Origin: a bacterium
GTDB taxonomy: Bacteria > Bacillota_I > Bacilli_A > RF39 > UBA660
Length of the DNA stretch: 40,376 nucleotides
Direction of reading: 5' to 3'
Assembly (NCBI GenBank): GCA_030539175.1
Contig: JAUNSN010000002.1
Span: forward strand, 1 to 40,376
Under the pieces are notes generated by a model. It saw only the letters and a list, made by a program, of their open reading frames with translations. It was not told the origin of the DNA and did not search any database. Positions within the stretch are counted from its first letter, which is position 1, and every line of letters begins with the position of its first letter. This document shows, one piece after another, positions 22,783 through 31,298 of this stretch. Both the position numbers and the translations under genes were made by a program.

Positions 22783-23121
22783 ATGTATATAACATTAAAA
22801 ACTATAAAAAGAAATTTAGGATTTAAAGGTATTGAGGTATCTGATATTGTTATCGCCTTACCTTTAATCATTTTATTTATTATCTTGTTTGCATTTACAC
22901 CATTAAAAATATTTTCATTAGTATTACTAATGATTGGAATATTTTGTTTATTGCCTATTAATGTAAGTAAAAAAAATAGAATGTATAAAGTTTTAGTTCT
23001 AATTTTTAAATATATATTTAGAACTAAAATATATGTATATACAAATAAAAATATAGAGAAAGGAGAAGTAATTGATGAAGAAAAAATCAAAAGATTCAAC
23101 AATACAAAAAAAGCAACTTAA
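22783..23121 (+). CDS. PrgI/VirB3-like T4SS membrane protein
   Basis: 112 residues with AGGAGGTGG 5 bases before the ATG. A 20-residue N-terminal part is followed by one long hydrophobic region (about 23-60, split into two helices by a short TPLK break), then a conserved-looking cytoplasmic tail with KKNRMYKVLVLIFKYIFRTKIY. This architecture matches the PrgI family, the VirB3-like partner that directly precedes VirB4 in Gram-positive T4SS operons. The 3' end overlaps the VirB4 gene by 47 bases, as is common for this pair. Confidence 0.75.
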   Translation: MYITLKTIKRNLGFKGIEVSDIVIALPLIILFIILFAFTPLKIFSLVLLMIGIFCLLPINVSKKNRMYKVLVLIFKYIFRTKIYVYTNKNIEKGEVIDEEKIKRFNNTKKAT

Positions 23122-25597
23122 AGAAAGAAATATAATTGAAAAGTTTGTTTCTAAAAAATCAAAGAATAAAAATTGTAATAAGTATATAACAAAATCAATT
23201 ATGAAAAGAAAATTTAAAAATAGTAAAATGTTTACAAATGTTGAAAGTGTTGATGATAAAGGTATAATAAAATTAAGAACTGGAGAATATGCAATTATAT
23301 ATTCAGTTGATGCTATAGATTTGTCTTTATCTTCTAATAATCAAAAAAACAATTTCTTTAATCAATTAAAGTATTTATATCAGTTAAAAGATTTAAATTT
23401 AAGAATATACAAATTAGATGATAAAATTGATTTAAATGCTAATAAAGATTATTATAATTCACTTATTGAAAGATTTAAGAATGATGCAGATAAAGTGAGT
23501 TTTTTGGAAGAAAGAATAATAAAGTTTGATTTATTAGAAGAAAGAAAACTTACTACAACCAGTAGATATTATTTTGTTATAACAAGTAATAATGATAAAG
23601 CACTTATTCATATTGCTGAAGAAGTAGAAATACAATGTTATAATATGACACCTAGATTAAATATAAAAAGAATATTAAATAAATTAGAGATATATCAATT
23701 TTTAGTTAATTTATATTTAAGTAGTGCAAGTATAGAACAATTAATGTGGAGTGATTTAGTAGAACTAGTCAGTCCATTTTTTGTTAGTGAAAATATGAAT
23801 TGTTTGAAAGTAGATAATGATGAAGTACAAATTGTAACTGTGAAAAAAATACCACCATTCATTGATGAATTGTTTTTTGAAGAATTGTTTAATGTTCCAG
23901 AAACTAGATGTTGTATTCATGTGAAAGATACAATTCCAACTGAAGAATTAATAAGAAGGTTGGACAATAATTATGAGTTTTTATTATCTGAAAGAATTAC
24001 AACCAGAAAATTAAGTGATGCAACAGAAATGGAAACTGAAAAAGAAAATTTTCAAGCACTCATGAATCAAATTAAACATGGTGATGAAAAAATCAAAGAA
24101 GTAGATTTAATTATAGTTGTAAATGGTAATAGGGTGGAAAGAGAAAATAAAGTTAAGGAATTAAAACAAATAGCAGATGCTTATCACATAAAACTGGAAG
24201 TTCCTAGATTAAGACAAATGGAGGCATGGCAATCATTTGATATTAAGAGTGAAGGCTTTGATGATTATCATCAATATATGCCTAGTCTTACTTTATCAGC
24301 ATCATTTCCATTAACTATAACTCATTTTAATGATAGAACAGGTTATATGCTAGGAACTGATATTCATACAGCTTTACCTACAATATTTGATATGTTCTAT
24401 AAAGATTCATCTCGTCCATCAAGTAATTTAGCGATTATTGCATCAACTGGAGGAGGAAAGAGTTTTACATTAAAGAAATTGATTATTAATGAAATAAATC
24501 GTGGAAATAAAATATTTATTTTTGATGCAGAAGGTGAATATAAAAAACTAGTTAAAAAAAACAAGGGAGAATATATTGATTTATATTCATCTAGTGGTGG
24601 AATTATTAATCCATTACAAGTAAGGTTTTTACCTAGTGATGATGAAGAAAAAAAAGATGACGCTATTGATAAAATTAATTATGAAGAATGTCCACTTGCA
24701 AAACATTTAGGATCGTTAGAAACATTTTTAAAATGTACTTTTGAAGAAATAACTGAAAGTGAAATAGTAGTTCTTCTTAATATGATTGAAAGTTTATATA
24801 AAAGATTTGGTATATCAAAAAATACTAAAATATCAAATTTAGAAAAATTAGAAAATACTGATTATCCAATTTTCTCTGATTTGATAGAATTCTTGCCTGA
24901 TTATAGAAATATGATTACTAATCAAGAGCAATTAAAAATTGTTGATAAACTTGAAGTTCTTTTAGACAGATTTAAGGTAGGAACTGATGCTATGTTATTC
25001 AATGGCTATACATCAGTAAACCTTGATGCTAATTTAATTGCATTTAATATAAAGGATTTATTGTATTCTAAAAATAAAAGAATAATAACAGCACAGTTAA
25101 TCAATTTACTTACTTATTTAAATAATATAATTGTCAAAAATAAAATATTAAACGAAAAACAATTAAGTAAAATCCCTAATCAATTTACTTCTATTATTGC
25201 TGATGAATTTCATCTATATTTAAAAAATACAGATAGTGAAGTAATGCTTTCATTTGAACAGATAAGTCGCAGGTGCAGAAAATATTTTTGTAATTTTATA
25301 GCGTCAACTCAAAGCATACACGATTTTCTTGGTGATGATGAATCTGTAAGAAGTGCAACTGCAATATTTAATAATTGTCAATATCAATTAGTTGGAATGT
25401 TAAAAGAAAATGATTTACAAACATATCTAAAATTGTTTTATGAGAATCCACTTACTGACACGCAAAAAGAGTTTTTAATGAAAGCAGAGCAAGGACAATT
25501 CTTATTAACTGTGAATAATAAAATAAGAATAAGAGAACAAATTATAGCATCACCTTTAGAAGCTGAATTAATGGGAGAAAGTAAAAATGATAAATAA
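23075..25597 (+). CDS. VirB4-like T4SS ATPase
   Basis: 840 residues from ATG 23075 (AGGAG at 23061-23065). The N-terminal half is the non-catalytic VirB4 domain (a CagE/TrbE-like region). Walker A is ASTGGGKS at 456-463, preceded by NLAII. The HTALPTIFDMFYKDSSRPSS lead-in is also typical. Walker B is SIIADEFHLYL near 704, followed by SRRCRKYFCNFIASTQSIHDFL (the conserved RKY and Gln motif of VirB4). This is the energy source of the mating pore, membrane-associated in the cytoplasm. It overlaps PrgI upstream and the small gene at 25587 downstream. Confidence 0.92.
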   Translation: MKKKSKDSTIQKKQLKERNIIEKFVSKKSKNKNCNKYITKSIMKRKFKNSKMFTNVESVDDKGIIKLRTGEYAIIYSVDAIDLSLSSNNQKNNFFNQLKYLYQLKDLNLRIYKLDDKIDLNANKDYYNSLIERFKNDADKVSFLEERIIKFDLLEERKLTTTSRYYFVITSNNDKALIHIAEEVEIQCYNMTPRLNIKRILNKLEIYQFLVNLYLSSASIEQLMWSDLVELVSPFFVSENMNCLKVDNDEVQIVTVKKIPPFIDELFFEELFNVPETRCCIHVKDTIPTEELIRRLDNNYEFLLSERITTRKLSDATEMETEKENFQALMNQIKHGDEKIKEVDLIIVVNGNRVERENKVKELKQIADAYHIKLEVPRLRQMEAWQSFDIKSEGFDDYHQYMPSLTLSASFPLTITHFNDRTGYMLGTDIHTALPTIFDMFYKDSSRPSSNLAIIASTGGGKSFTLKKLIINEINRGNKIFIFDAEGEYKKLVKKNKGEYIDLYSSSGGIINPLQVRFLPSDDEEKKDDAIDKINYEECPLAKHLGSLETFLKCTFEEITESEIVVLLNMIESLYKRFGISKNTKISNLEKLENTDYPIFSDLIEFLPDYRNMITNQEQLKIVDKLEVLLDRFKVGTDAMLFNGYTSVNLDANLIAFNIKDLLYSKNKRIITAQLINLLTYLNNIIVKNKILNEKQLSKIPNQFTSIIADEFHLYLKNTDSEVMLSFEQISRRCRKYFCNFIASTQSIHDFLGDDESVRSATAIFNNCQYQLVGMLKENDLQTYLKLFYENPLTDTQKEFLMKAEQGQFLLTVNNKIRIREQIIASPLEAELMGESKNDK

Positions 25598-25772
25598 TAT
25601 TTCAACAGAACAATTAAGAGAGGTTTTCAAAAAGATTTATATAGAAGAATTTGAAGATCCCAATGAATCGTTTATGGATTTTTTATTAGATTTAATATCA
25701 CGAAATGATTTAATAAAAGTTTTGAAAAAGGGAAATAGATACTATTATTCTATCTTTAAAAAATACAAATGA
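25587..25772 (+). CDS. Small conserved-context protein after VirB4
   Basis: 61 residues, acidic N-terminal two thirds and basic C-terminus. INNISTEQLREVFKKIYIEEF is helical, MDFLLDLISRNDLIKVLKKGNRYYYSIFKKYK ends the protein. GGGAG lies ahead of the ATG, which overlaps the VirB4 gene by 11 bases, and its stop overlaps the M23 gene by 4. No TM or known motif. Translational coupling on both sides suggests it is real and serves the mating-pore complex, but the function is unknown. Confidence 0.55.
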   Translation: MINNISTEQLREVFKKIYIEEFEDPNESFMDFLLDLISRNDLIKVLKKGNRYYYSIFKKYK

Positions 25773-26686
25773 GTAAGAAAAAAAAGAATATATTTATAAA
25801 GATAATTGGTGGTAGTACAATACTTACTATTGCTTGTGGTATGATAATACTAATATGTGTTTTAATGATTTTTGATTTTTTTGGTGGTAAACTTACTAAA
25901 GATAAAATACAAAATAATACAGAATATGCAGATGAATATTTAAGAGTAGTTAATTTAAATCTTAAAAATGGGTATGTTCCACTACAAAGATTATTATATT
26001 TTAGTTTAGAAGATAATAGTTTAACATTTGATACATTATATACAATGAATCAAGATATAGAGATGAAAACTGCTAAAGGAATAAATTCAGTTTGTATTGA
26101 TGAAAGAGTTAAAAATATGGGTGCTTGTAGCGCTGATACTCTTAAAGAAAATGAAGAATATTTAGTAGTAAGTTCAGGTCATTTTAATTTCCCTCTAGAT
26201 ACTAGTAATTATACAGTTACTAGTTTTTTTAATGAGGAGAGAATAATTTATGGTGAAAATAATATTCATAATGGATGGGATTTAGCAACATCTGCTCAAA
26301 CACCAGTTTACTCAGTATGTAGTGGAACTGTATATAAAGTTAATTATACTCAAAGTGAAAATATTCCTTATGATCAAAGTGGTAATAGTAAGGGCAATAC
26401 AATAACAATAAGATGTGATGAAGATTATAATGATATTTATTATGTTGTTTTTGCTCACCTTTATCCAAATAGTGCGAAAGTAAAAGCAGGAGATAAAGTT
26501 GGTCATTGGACACAGATAGCAAGTGTAGGAACAACAGGAACATCTACTGGTAATCATTTGCACTATCAAGTACAAGATGCAAATTGGCAATTATTAGATG
26601 GAATGCAATTTATAGATTTTAAATCAACTAGAACACCTAGCAATGAATTTAATCAATTTAATGGAGAAGCACCTTTTAAAAGATAG
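25769..26686 (+). CDS. Membrane-anchored M23-type peptidoglycan hydrolase of the T4SS
   Basis: 305 residues. A Lys-rich N-terminus and one TM helix (about 10-36) anchor it with the rest outside. Residues 50-135 form an unrecognised exported region. Residues 155-275 are a lysostaphin-type (LytM/M23) domain with H167 and D171 (HNGWD), H230 (FAHLYPNS) and H263/H265 (GNHLHYQ), the usual zinc ligands and catalytic residues. It would cut cross-bridges in the wall so the mating channel can pass. Many related operons use VirB1-like or NlpC/CHAP enzymes in this place; here only M23 is seen. It overlaps the small gene upstream (ATGA) and closes the pore operon. Confidence 0.88.
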   Translation: MSKKKKNIFIKIIGGSTILTIACGMIILICVLMIFDFFGGKLTKDKIQNNTEYADEYLRVVNLNLKNGYVPLQRLLYFSLEDNSLTFDTLYTMNQDIEMKTAKGINSVCIDERVKNMGACSADTLKENEEYLVVSSGHFNFPLDTSNYTVTSFFNEERIIYGENNIHNGWDLATSAQTPVYSVCSGTVYKVNYTQSENIPYDQSGNSKGNTITIRCDEDYNDIYYVVFAHLYPNSAKVKAGDKVGHWTQIASVGTTGTSTGNHLHYQVQDANWQLLDGMQFIDFKSTRTPSNEFNQFNGEAPFKR

Positions 26687-26693
26687 TTTTAAC

Positions 26694-26944
26694 TAGGTAG
26701 CCATTTTATTCTTTGATTATAGCCATAAAATACATTTATAAAATAAGGTATTAGAACAATTAGGTAGCCATTTTGGTTTGGAAGAACAGTCATTTTTGCA
26801 AGTGCAAAAATAGTAAGACACCATACTTTTTCTTTTAATATAAAGGAATAGTAAGAAAAGTGGTGTCGTTCTCCTTATGCTCATTAAAAATATGCAATAT
26901 TTTTATTAAAAAATAATACCTATAATTAGAAAAATGGCTACCTA
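26694..26944. other. Candidate oriT/operator region upstream of the relaxase operon
   Basis: This gene-free stretch before the processing genes holds TAGGTAGCCATTTT twice in direct orientation (26694-26707, 26761-26774) and once inverted (26931-26944). Between them are a perfect hairpin TTTTTGC/GCAAAAA (26793-26799 with 26804-26810) and an interrupted inverted repeat (GACACCA at 26817-26823 with TGGTGTC at 26861-26867, extended by CTTTT/AAAAG), followed by GTTCTCC. Inverted repeat plus flanking nick-like sequence next to RHH and relaxase genes is how oriT regions of these elements are built. The nick position is not determined. The third repeat lies at the putative transcription start of the RHH gene, so it may also be an operator. 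Confidence 0.6.
26921..26926 (+). promoter_or_regulatory. Possible -10 of the relaxase operon
   Basis: TATAAT lies 43 bases before the RHH gene ATG and just before the inverted TAGGTAGCCATTTT copy. The -35 region is not recognisable, so activity may depend on a bound protein. Confidence 0.4.
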
Positions 26945-26968
26945 TAAATTTAAAAGTAGGAGGAAATT

Positions 26969-27172
26969 ATGATAAAAGGTTTTATAAGAACAACTTTAAG
27001 AATAGATAATAATTTAAAAACTAGAATAGAGTTGTTATCAAAGAAAAATAATATAAGTTTTAATAAAATGATGCTTTATATAATTGAACTAGGCTATGAA
27101 AGATATATAGAAAAGTTTGATAATTATTATAAAGAACAAAATAAAGTAATAAATAGTGAGGTAGATAAATAA
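26969..27172 (+). CDS. Ribbon-helix-helix protein, probable relaxosome accessory or autorepressor
   Basis: 67 residues with GTAGGAGG ahead of the ATG. FIRTTLRIDNNLKTRIELLSKKNNISFNKMMLYIIELGYERYIEKF has the Arc/MetJ pattern: a short strand (TTLRID), then two helices linked by the NISFNK turn. These proteins dimerise and bind short repeats. The three TAGGTAGCCATTTT copies just upstream are the obvious candidates. Such proteins help relaxases nick oriT and often repress their own operon. The stop shares one base with the next start (TAATG). Confidence 0.7.
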   Translation: MIKGFIRTTLRIDNNLKTRIELLSKKNNISFNKMMLYIIELGYERYIEKFDNYYKEQNKVINSEVDK

Positions 27173-27591
27173 TGAATAAAATAAGAGTTTATACTGATTT
27201 AGAAATAAAAAAACTTTTGAAAAATCAAAATGTTGATTATATAAAAAATAAAAGTCAAATCAAGTATAGTGATAAATTTAAACTTTGGGCTGTTAAAGAA
27301 AAATTAAATAATCCAGAAAAAACTGCTAGACAAATATTTGAGGAAGGAGAGTTTGATATGGAAATATTAGATGAAAGAACACCACAAAAAAGATTATCAG
27401 ATTGGGTAAAAAAATATAAGAAATTTGGTGAAACATATTTTTTGGGTAATAGTAAATATAGTTATCAGTCAAAACATAAAGGTATAAGTAATGATCCAGA
27501 TTTAATTTCTTTTATTTTTGATAAACAAGAAGATGGCTCATTTAATTGCTTTTTGGTAAAGAGAAAAAAAGATGAAAAAACTAACTGTTAG
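27172..27591 (+). CDS. HTH protein of the mobilisation operon
   Basis: 139 residues. Residues 30-85, IKYSDKFKLWAVKEKLNNPEKTARQIFEEGEFDMEILDERTPQKRLSDWVKKYKKFG, read like a helix-turn-helix of the transposase/terminase small-subunit type (the FKLxAVxxxLNxxxSxxxIxxxxGF pattern). The C-terminal part (SFIFDKQEDGSFNCFLVKRKKDEKTNC) is unlike a transposase, and no DDE domain or inverted repeats are near. It is therefore more likely an accessory DNA-binding protein of the transfer operon than an IS remnant. It is translationally coupled to the genes on both sides (1-base and 20-base overlaps). Confidence 0.5.
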   Translation: MNKIRVYTDLEIKKLLKNQNVDYIKNKSQIKYSDKFKLWAVKEKLNNPEKTARQIFEEGEFDMEILDERTPQKRLSDWVKKYKKFGETYFLGNSKYSYQSKHKGISNDPDLISFIFDKQEDGSFNCFLVKRKKDEKTNC

Positions 27592-27901
27592 AGTAGATGA
27601 CTACATTTATGATAGATTATTTTTAGTAGCAAAAGATAATAAAACTACCACTAATAAAGTGATAGGTACTATTCTAAAAAAATATATAGATGAACCAAAA
27701 GAAATAAATTATTTAAAGGAACTTGATAATAAGTTGAAAAATATTGATTACAAGTTAGACAATATATCTAAAAAACAATATTTTCATTTTAAAGTTTCTT
27801 CTCAACATTTTGCAAATCATGGATATTTATCAAATGCAGAAGTTAAAGATGATAAATGCTTAAATGAAATTATGAATGTTAGGGATAAATTCAATGAGTA
27901 A
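27572..27901 (+). CDS. MobC-like mobilisation protein with RHH N-terminus
   Basis: 109 residues. The N-terminal 45 residues (KKLTVRVDDYIYDRLFLVAKDNKTTTNKVIGTILKKYI) fit a ribbon-helix-helix domain, followed by a helical connector (EINYLKELDNKLKNIDYKLDNISKKQ) and a C-terminal part FHFKVSSQHFANHGYLSNAEV. RHH plus helix is the usual layout of MobC-like proteins encoded just before a MobA relaxase, where they help melt oriT. It overlaps the previous gene by 20 bases and the relaxase gene by 8. Confidence 0.65.
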   Translation: MKKLTVRVDDYIYDRLFLVAKDNKTTTNKVIGTILKKYIDEPKEINYLKELDNKLKNIDYKLDNISKKQYFHFKVSSQHFANHGYLSNAEVKDDKCLNEIMNVRDKFNE

Positions 27902-29240
27902 AAAAAGTCCTAATGTAATTTTTAAAAGTAAATATTGTCTTGCTTTATCATCAGTTGATAATAAAAATAATTCATATAATTATAAAAATGATCGATTAAA
28001 AGATATAGATGATATGATAGATTATTTTTCTGATGAGAAGAAAAAACTTGTAGGAATGTTTGAATATTATATGGGACATACAAGAAAAGAAGATGTCAAT
28101 TTGGTTTTAGCAGATGGAAGTTATGCAACAAAAGATGATGTAAAAAAATTAAAAAAAGATTATAAAAAATATATTGAAAAGTCTAATTTATGGAAAGGTA
28201 TTTTAAGTTTTAATCCAGAATATTTAGAAAACAATATTTCAATAAAAACACTGGAACAAAAAATAGCAAAAGAAGTAATGCCACAGTTTTTAAAGTATTG
28301 TGGTTTTAAAGATATTAAAAAAATGAGTTATGTGTTTTCCATTCATACAAATAAAAAACACCCTCATATACATTTTGCATTTATAGAAAAAACTCCTAAC
28401 TATTTATATTGTGATAAAAAAGTTAATTATAGAAGAAAAGGTAAAATCACATTAGATGAGCAAAGATACTTAAAAAGGTTAGTTGAGTTAGTAATTGAAA
28501 GAGAAAAATATTATACTCCATTATTAAAAAGGACAAATGAAGATATTGATTATTTAAAAACTTATTTTGATCCTAAAGAAAAAAACTTTGCACTTAAAAA
28601 TATAGATGATATATATACTGAAGAACAAATATTAAAATTAGGAGATTTATTAAAAAAATATAGAAATATTAATAATCAATCTTCAAAAAAGATAAAATAC
28701 AATTCAATTAAAAATAGCGAATTAGGTAAGGAGATAAAATATTTAACCAAAGAAATTAAAAAATCTTTATTTAAGGATGATTCTTCTATATTAAATATAA
28801 GTAGAAAAGATATAAATAAGGATTTATCAAAATTAAACGATTACTTTGATTTATTAAATGAGAAAAATAATATCCAAGATGAAAGATTAAATAATAGTAT
28901 TGTTCAAAAAAAAGAAGAATATATTGATAATTATATTTATAATGCAATAGTTAATCATTCTTTATATAAATATGAAAAAGTTTATATGACAGTTAAAAAT
29001 AGAAATAACTCTAATATCACATTAGATGATTTAATACAGGAAATAGCATGTGAGCATAATGAAAAGATAAATAATTCAACTGAAAGAAGAAAAAGAGTGT
29101 TGGATAACTATTTTAAAGGAACTAATAATAATTTAAAGTTTCCAAATAAGTATAAAATGGAAAAAGCATTGAAAAATATAAATTATGAAATGGAGAAAGC
29201 ATCACAAGAATTCAGTAGGCTTTTTGATTATAATAAGTGA
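27894..29240 (+). CDS. MobA-type relaxase
   Basis: 448 residues from ATG 27894 (AGGGA at 27881-27885, 8-base spacing); an ATG at 27876 is in frame but has no good site. The histidine triad is H151, H156, H158 and H160 in SIHTNKKHPHIHFAF, matching motif III (HxDxxxxHxH) of MOB relaxases, although the usual Asp is Asn here. Candidate nucleophile Tyr residues lie near the N-terminus (KSKYCLAL). The rest is helical, with a long basic C-terminal part. It would nick oriT and stay bound to the 5' end for transfer through the coupling protein at 37128. The exact MOB class is uncertain. Confidence 0.8.
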   Translation: MSKKSPNVIFKSKYCLALSSVDNKNNSYNYKNDRLKDIDDMIDYFSDEKKKLVGMFEYYMGHTRKEDVNLVLADGSYATKDDVKKLKKDYKKYIEKSNLWKGILSFNPEYLENNISIKTLEQKIAKEVMPQFLKYCGFKDIKKMSYVFSIHTNKKHPHIHFAFIEKTPNYLYCDKKVNYRRKGKITLDEQRYLKRLVELVIEREKYYTPLLKRTNEDIDYLKTYFDPKEKNFALKNIDDIYTEEQILKLGDLLKKYRNINNQSSKKIKYNSIKNSELGKEIKYLTKEIKKSLFKDDSSILNISRKDINKDLSKLNDYFDLLNEKNNIQDERLNNSIVQKKEEYIDNYIYNAIVNHSLYKYEKVYMTVKNRNNSNITLDDLIQEIACEHNEKINNSTERRKRVLDNYFKGTNNNLKFPNKYKMEKALKNINYEMEKASQEFSRLFDYNK

Positions 29241-29243
29241 AAA

Positions 29244-29254
29244 TATGATATAAT
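29244..29254 (+). promoter_or_regulatory. TATGATATAAT extended -10
   Basis: The same 11-mer as at 12914-12924 and 31250-31260. It follows the relaxase stop directly and may give a second start for the acyl-CoA synthetase-like gene. No clear -35. Confidence 0.45.
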
Positions 29255-29272
29255 GTTTATGTTGACATAAAA

Positions 29273-29301
29273 TTGACAATTCAAGTCTTTGATGTTAAAA
29301 T
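29273..29301 (+). promoter_or_regulatory. Consensus promoter TTGACA-17-TAAAAT
   Basis: TTGACA at 29273-29278, a 17-base spacer, then TAAAAT at 29296-29301 with TG extension. A second TTGACA lies at 29262-29267. It drives the AMP-binding gene independently of the relaxase operon. Confidence 0.75.
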
Positions 29302-29327
29302 ATGTCGTAATTATTGGAGGTGCAGTT

Positions 29328-31172
29328 ATGCAAAATGATGATATAAAAAATCTTCATATATATGATGCAGCAAAAGACACTAGAAAAAAAGTTCTTGTTG
29401 GTAAACCATCAATTGATAAACCATGGTTGAAATATTATACTCAAGAACAAAAAGATACAGATATGCCTAAAATGAGTACATATCAATATTTATACGATTG
29501 TAATAAAAAGTATTTAGGTAGAACTGCTTTAAATTATTTTGGGAAGAAAATTACTTTTCAAGAATTATTTGAAAATATTGATAAGACAGCAAGAGCATTT
29601 AAGGCTATGGGAGTAAAAGAAAATGATATTGTAACTATTTCATTACCTAATATTCCTGAAGCTGTATATATGTTTTATGCACTTAGCAAAATAGGTGCCA
29701 TAGCGAATATGGTTGATCCTAGAACTAGTGATAAAGGTATAGAAGGATATGTCAGAGAAGTTAATTCTGATTTATTAGTAATAATTGATTCGTATTATAA
29801 TAAAGTAAAGAAATTAAGTGAAAATGGTGTTGTTGATAATATTATCACTGTTTCTCCAGCAGATTCATTACCATTTGGAATAAATTTAGGCTATAAAGCA
29901 AAAGAATTCATTGAATCAATGAAAGATCCAATGAAAAAAAATCATTTTAATGACTCAACAATTAACTGGACTGAATTTATTAAACAGGGAAATAGTTACA
30001 GTGGAAAAGTTGAGGCTGATTATATTCCTAATCGTCCAGTAGTAATTGAACATACTGGTGGAACAACTGGTAAACCTAAAGGGGTTATGCTTTCAAACGA
30101 AAATATAAATGCAGTTGCATTACAAAGTGTTCTTACTGGAATAGATATGAAAAGAGAACATAACTGGTTGGATATTATGCCACCATTTATAGCATATGGT
30201 GTTGGTATGGGATTACATTTACCATTAACAATTGGAATGGAAACAATATTAATTCCACAGTTTGATGCAAAGAAATTCGATGAATTATTATTAAAGCATA
30301 AACCAATTCATATGGTTGGTGTTCCTTCATACTGGGGTACTATTATAAATAGTAAAAAGTTAGCAAAAAAAGATTTATCATATATGATTGCTCCAACTGT
30401 TGGTGGAGATGCTATGGATACAACATTAGAACAAGAATCAAATGAATTCTTAAAAGAACATAATTGTACATCAAAAATTACAAAAGGCTATGGAATGACA
30501 GAGGTAACTGGTGGTGTCGCTGGTACAGGAACTCTTGATGAGAATAATTTAGTTGGAAGTGTGGGAATTCCATTTGTTAAAACAACAATATCAATTTTTG
30601 ATCCAGAAACGAGTGAAGAATTGGGTTATAATCAAAATGGAGAAGTTTGTATCACTGGTCCAAATACTATGCTAGGATATTATAATAATGATGAGGCAAC
30701 TAGTGATATGTTGAAAAAACATAGTGATGGACAAGTTTGGGTTCATTCTGGAGATATAGGATATATGACTGAAGATGGTAATTTGTTTATTGTTGATAGA
30801 TTGAAAAGAATGATTATTCGTTATGATGGATTCAAAGTTTTTCCATCTATGATAGAGAATGTAATATCTTCACATAATGCAGTAGAATCTTGCAAAGTTG
30901 TTGGAATACCTGATGATGAACATAGCCAAGGAAAATTACCAAAGGCTCATGTTGTTCTAAAAGATGAATATAAGTTCAATTCTGAAATAGTACAAAGAGA
31001 ATTAGAAGAATTATGCTCTGAAAAATTACCAGAATATTCACAACCAGTTGCATATAAAATGAGAAATTGTTTACCACTAACTAGTGTAGGCAAGATTGAC
31101 TTCTTATCTTTAGAAGCAGAAGATTTACAAGAACAAGGAAAATCAAGGGTTTTATCTAAAAAACTAATATAA
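29328..31172 (+). CDS. Acyl-CoA synthetase-like AMP-binding enzyme
   Basis: 614 residues from ATG 29328; GGAGGTG at 29316-29322 is ideally spaced, while the upstream in-frame starts overlap the promoter. ANL superfamily motifs appear in order: TGGTTGKPKG (243-252, ATP-phosphate loop), GYGMTE (387-392), SGDIGYM and RLKRMIIRYDGFKVFP (hinge and A8), and LTSVGKIDF near the C-terminus with the A10 Lys. It should activate a carboxylic acid as acyl-AMP and pass it to CoA or a carrier; no carrier gene is near. It has its own promoter and terminator, so it is a self-contained cargo unit between the relaxase and coupling-protein genes. Substrate unknown. Confidence 0.85.
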   Translation: MQNDDIKNLHIYDAAKDTRKKVLVGKPSIDKPWLKYYTQEQKDTDMPKMSTYQYLYDCNKKYLGRTALNYFGKKITFQELFENIDKTARAFKAMGVKENDIVTISLPNIPEAVYMFYALSKIGAIANMVDPRTSDKGIEGYVREVNSDLLVIIDSYYNKVKKLSENGVVDNIITVSPADSLPFGINLGYKAKEFIESMKDPMKKNHFNDSTINWTEFIKQGNSYSGKVEADYIPNRPVVIEHTGGTTGKPKGVMLSNENINAVALQSVLTGIDMKREHNWLDIMPPFIAYGVGMGLHLPLTIGMETILIPQFDAKKFDELLLKHKPIHMVGVPSYWGTIINSKKLAKKDLSYMIAPTVGGDAMDTTLEQESNEFLKEHNCTSKITKGYGMTEVTGGVAGTGTLDENNLVGSVGIPFVKTTISIFDPETSEELGYNQNGEVCITGPNTMLGYYNNDEATSDMLKKHSDGQVWVHSGDIGYMTEDGNLFIVDRLKRMIIRYDGFKVFPSMIENVISSHNAVESCKVVGIPDDEHSQGKLPKAHVVLKDEYKFNSEIVQRELEELCSEKLPEYSQPVAYKMRNCLPLTSVGKIDFLSLEAEDLQEQGKSRVLSKKLI

Positions 31173-31178
31173 AACAAT

Positions 31179-31212
31179 AACTGATTGACAAATAGTTAGT
31201 CAGTTTTTTTTA
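31179..31212 (+). terminator. Rho-independent terminator
   Basis: AACTGA (31179-31184) pairs with TCAGTT (31200-31205), with an inner stem TGAC/GTTA, followed by a T-run. It lies just after the AMP-binding gene. Confidence 0.8.
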
Positions 31213-31249
31213 TATATTTACTGCTAGTCTATTAATTTTTATAAAATAG

Positions 31250-31260
31250 TATGATATAAT
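31250..31260 (+). promoter_or_regulatory. Extended -10 promoter TATGATATAAT
   Basis: Perfect TATAAT at 31255-31260 with TG extension, 38 bases before the histidine kinase ATG. The -35 is weak. The 11-mer is identical to those at 12914 and 29244. Confidence 0.6.
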
Positions 31261-31298
31261 TAGAAAAATAGTGAGATAGTGGTGTTGGAGGTATAACT

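Noticed and set aside
22779-23102. Minus-strand ORF of 107 residues, and others at 21952-22239 and 22547-22795
   Set aside because: They are shadows of the VirB6-like and PrgI-like genes: no ribosome sites, hydrophobic antisense composition, and the plus-strand genes have family motifs.
26312-26590. Two minus-strand ORFs inside the M23 gene
   Set aside because: They overlap the zinc-site coding region of a clear M23 domain and have no promoter or ribosome site.
26694-26944. Attachment site (attL/attR)
   Set aside because: The repeats lie inside the element between pore and relaxase genes, with no integrase, and one copy is inverted; oriT/operator function fits better.
27172-27591. Insertion sequence remnant
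   Set aside because: The HTH resembles IS OrfA, but there are no terminal inverted repeats, no DDE gene and the frame is intact and coupled to neighbours.
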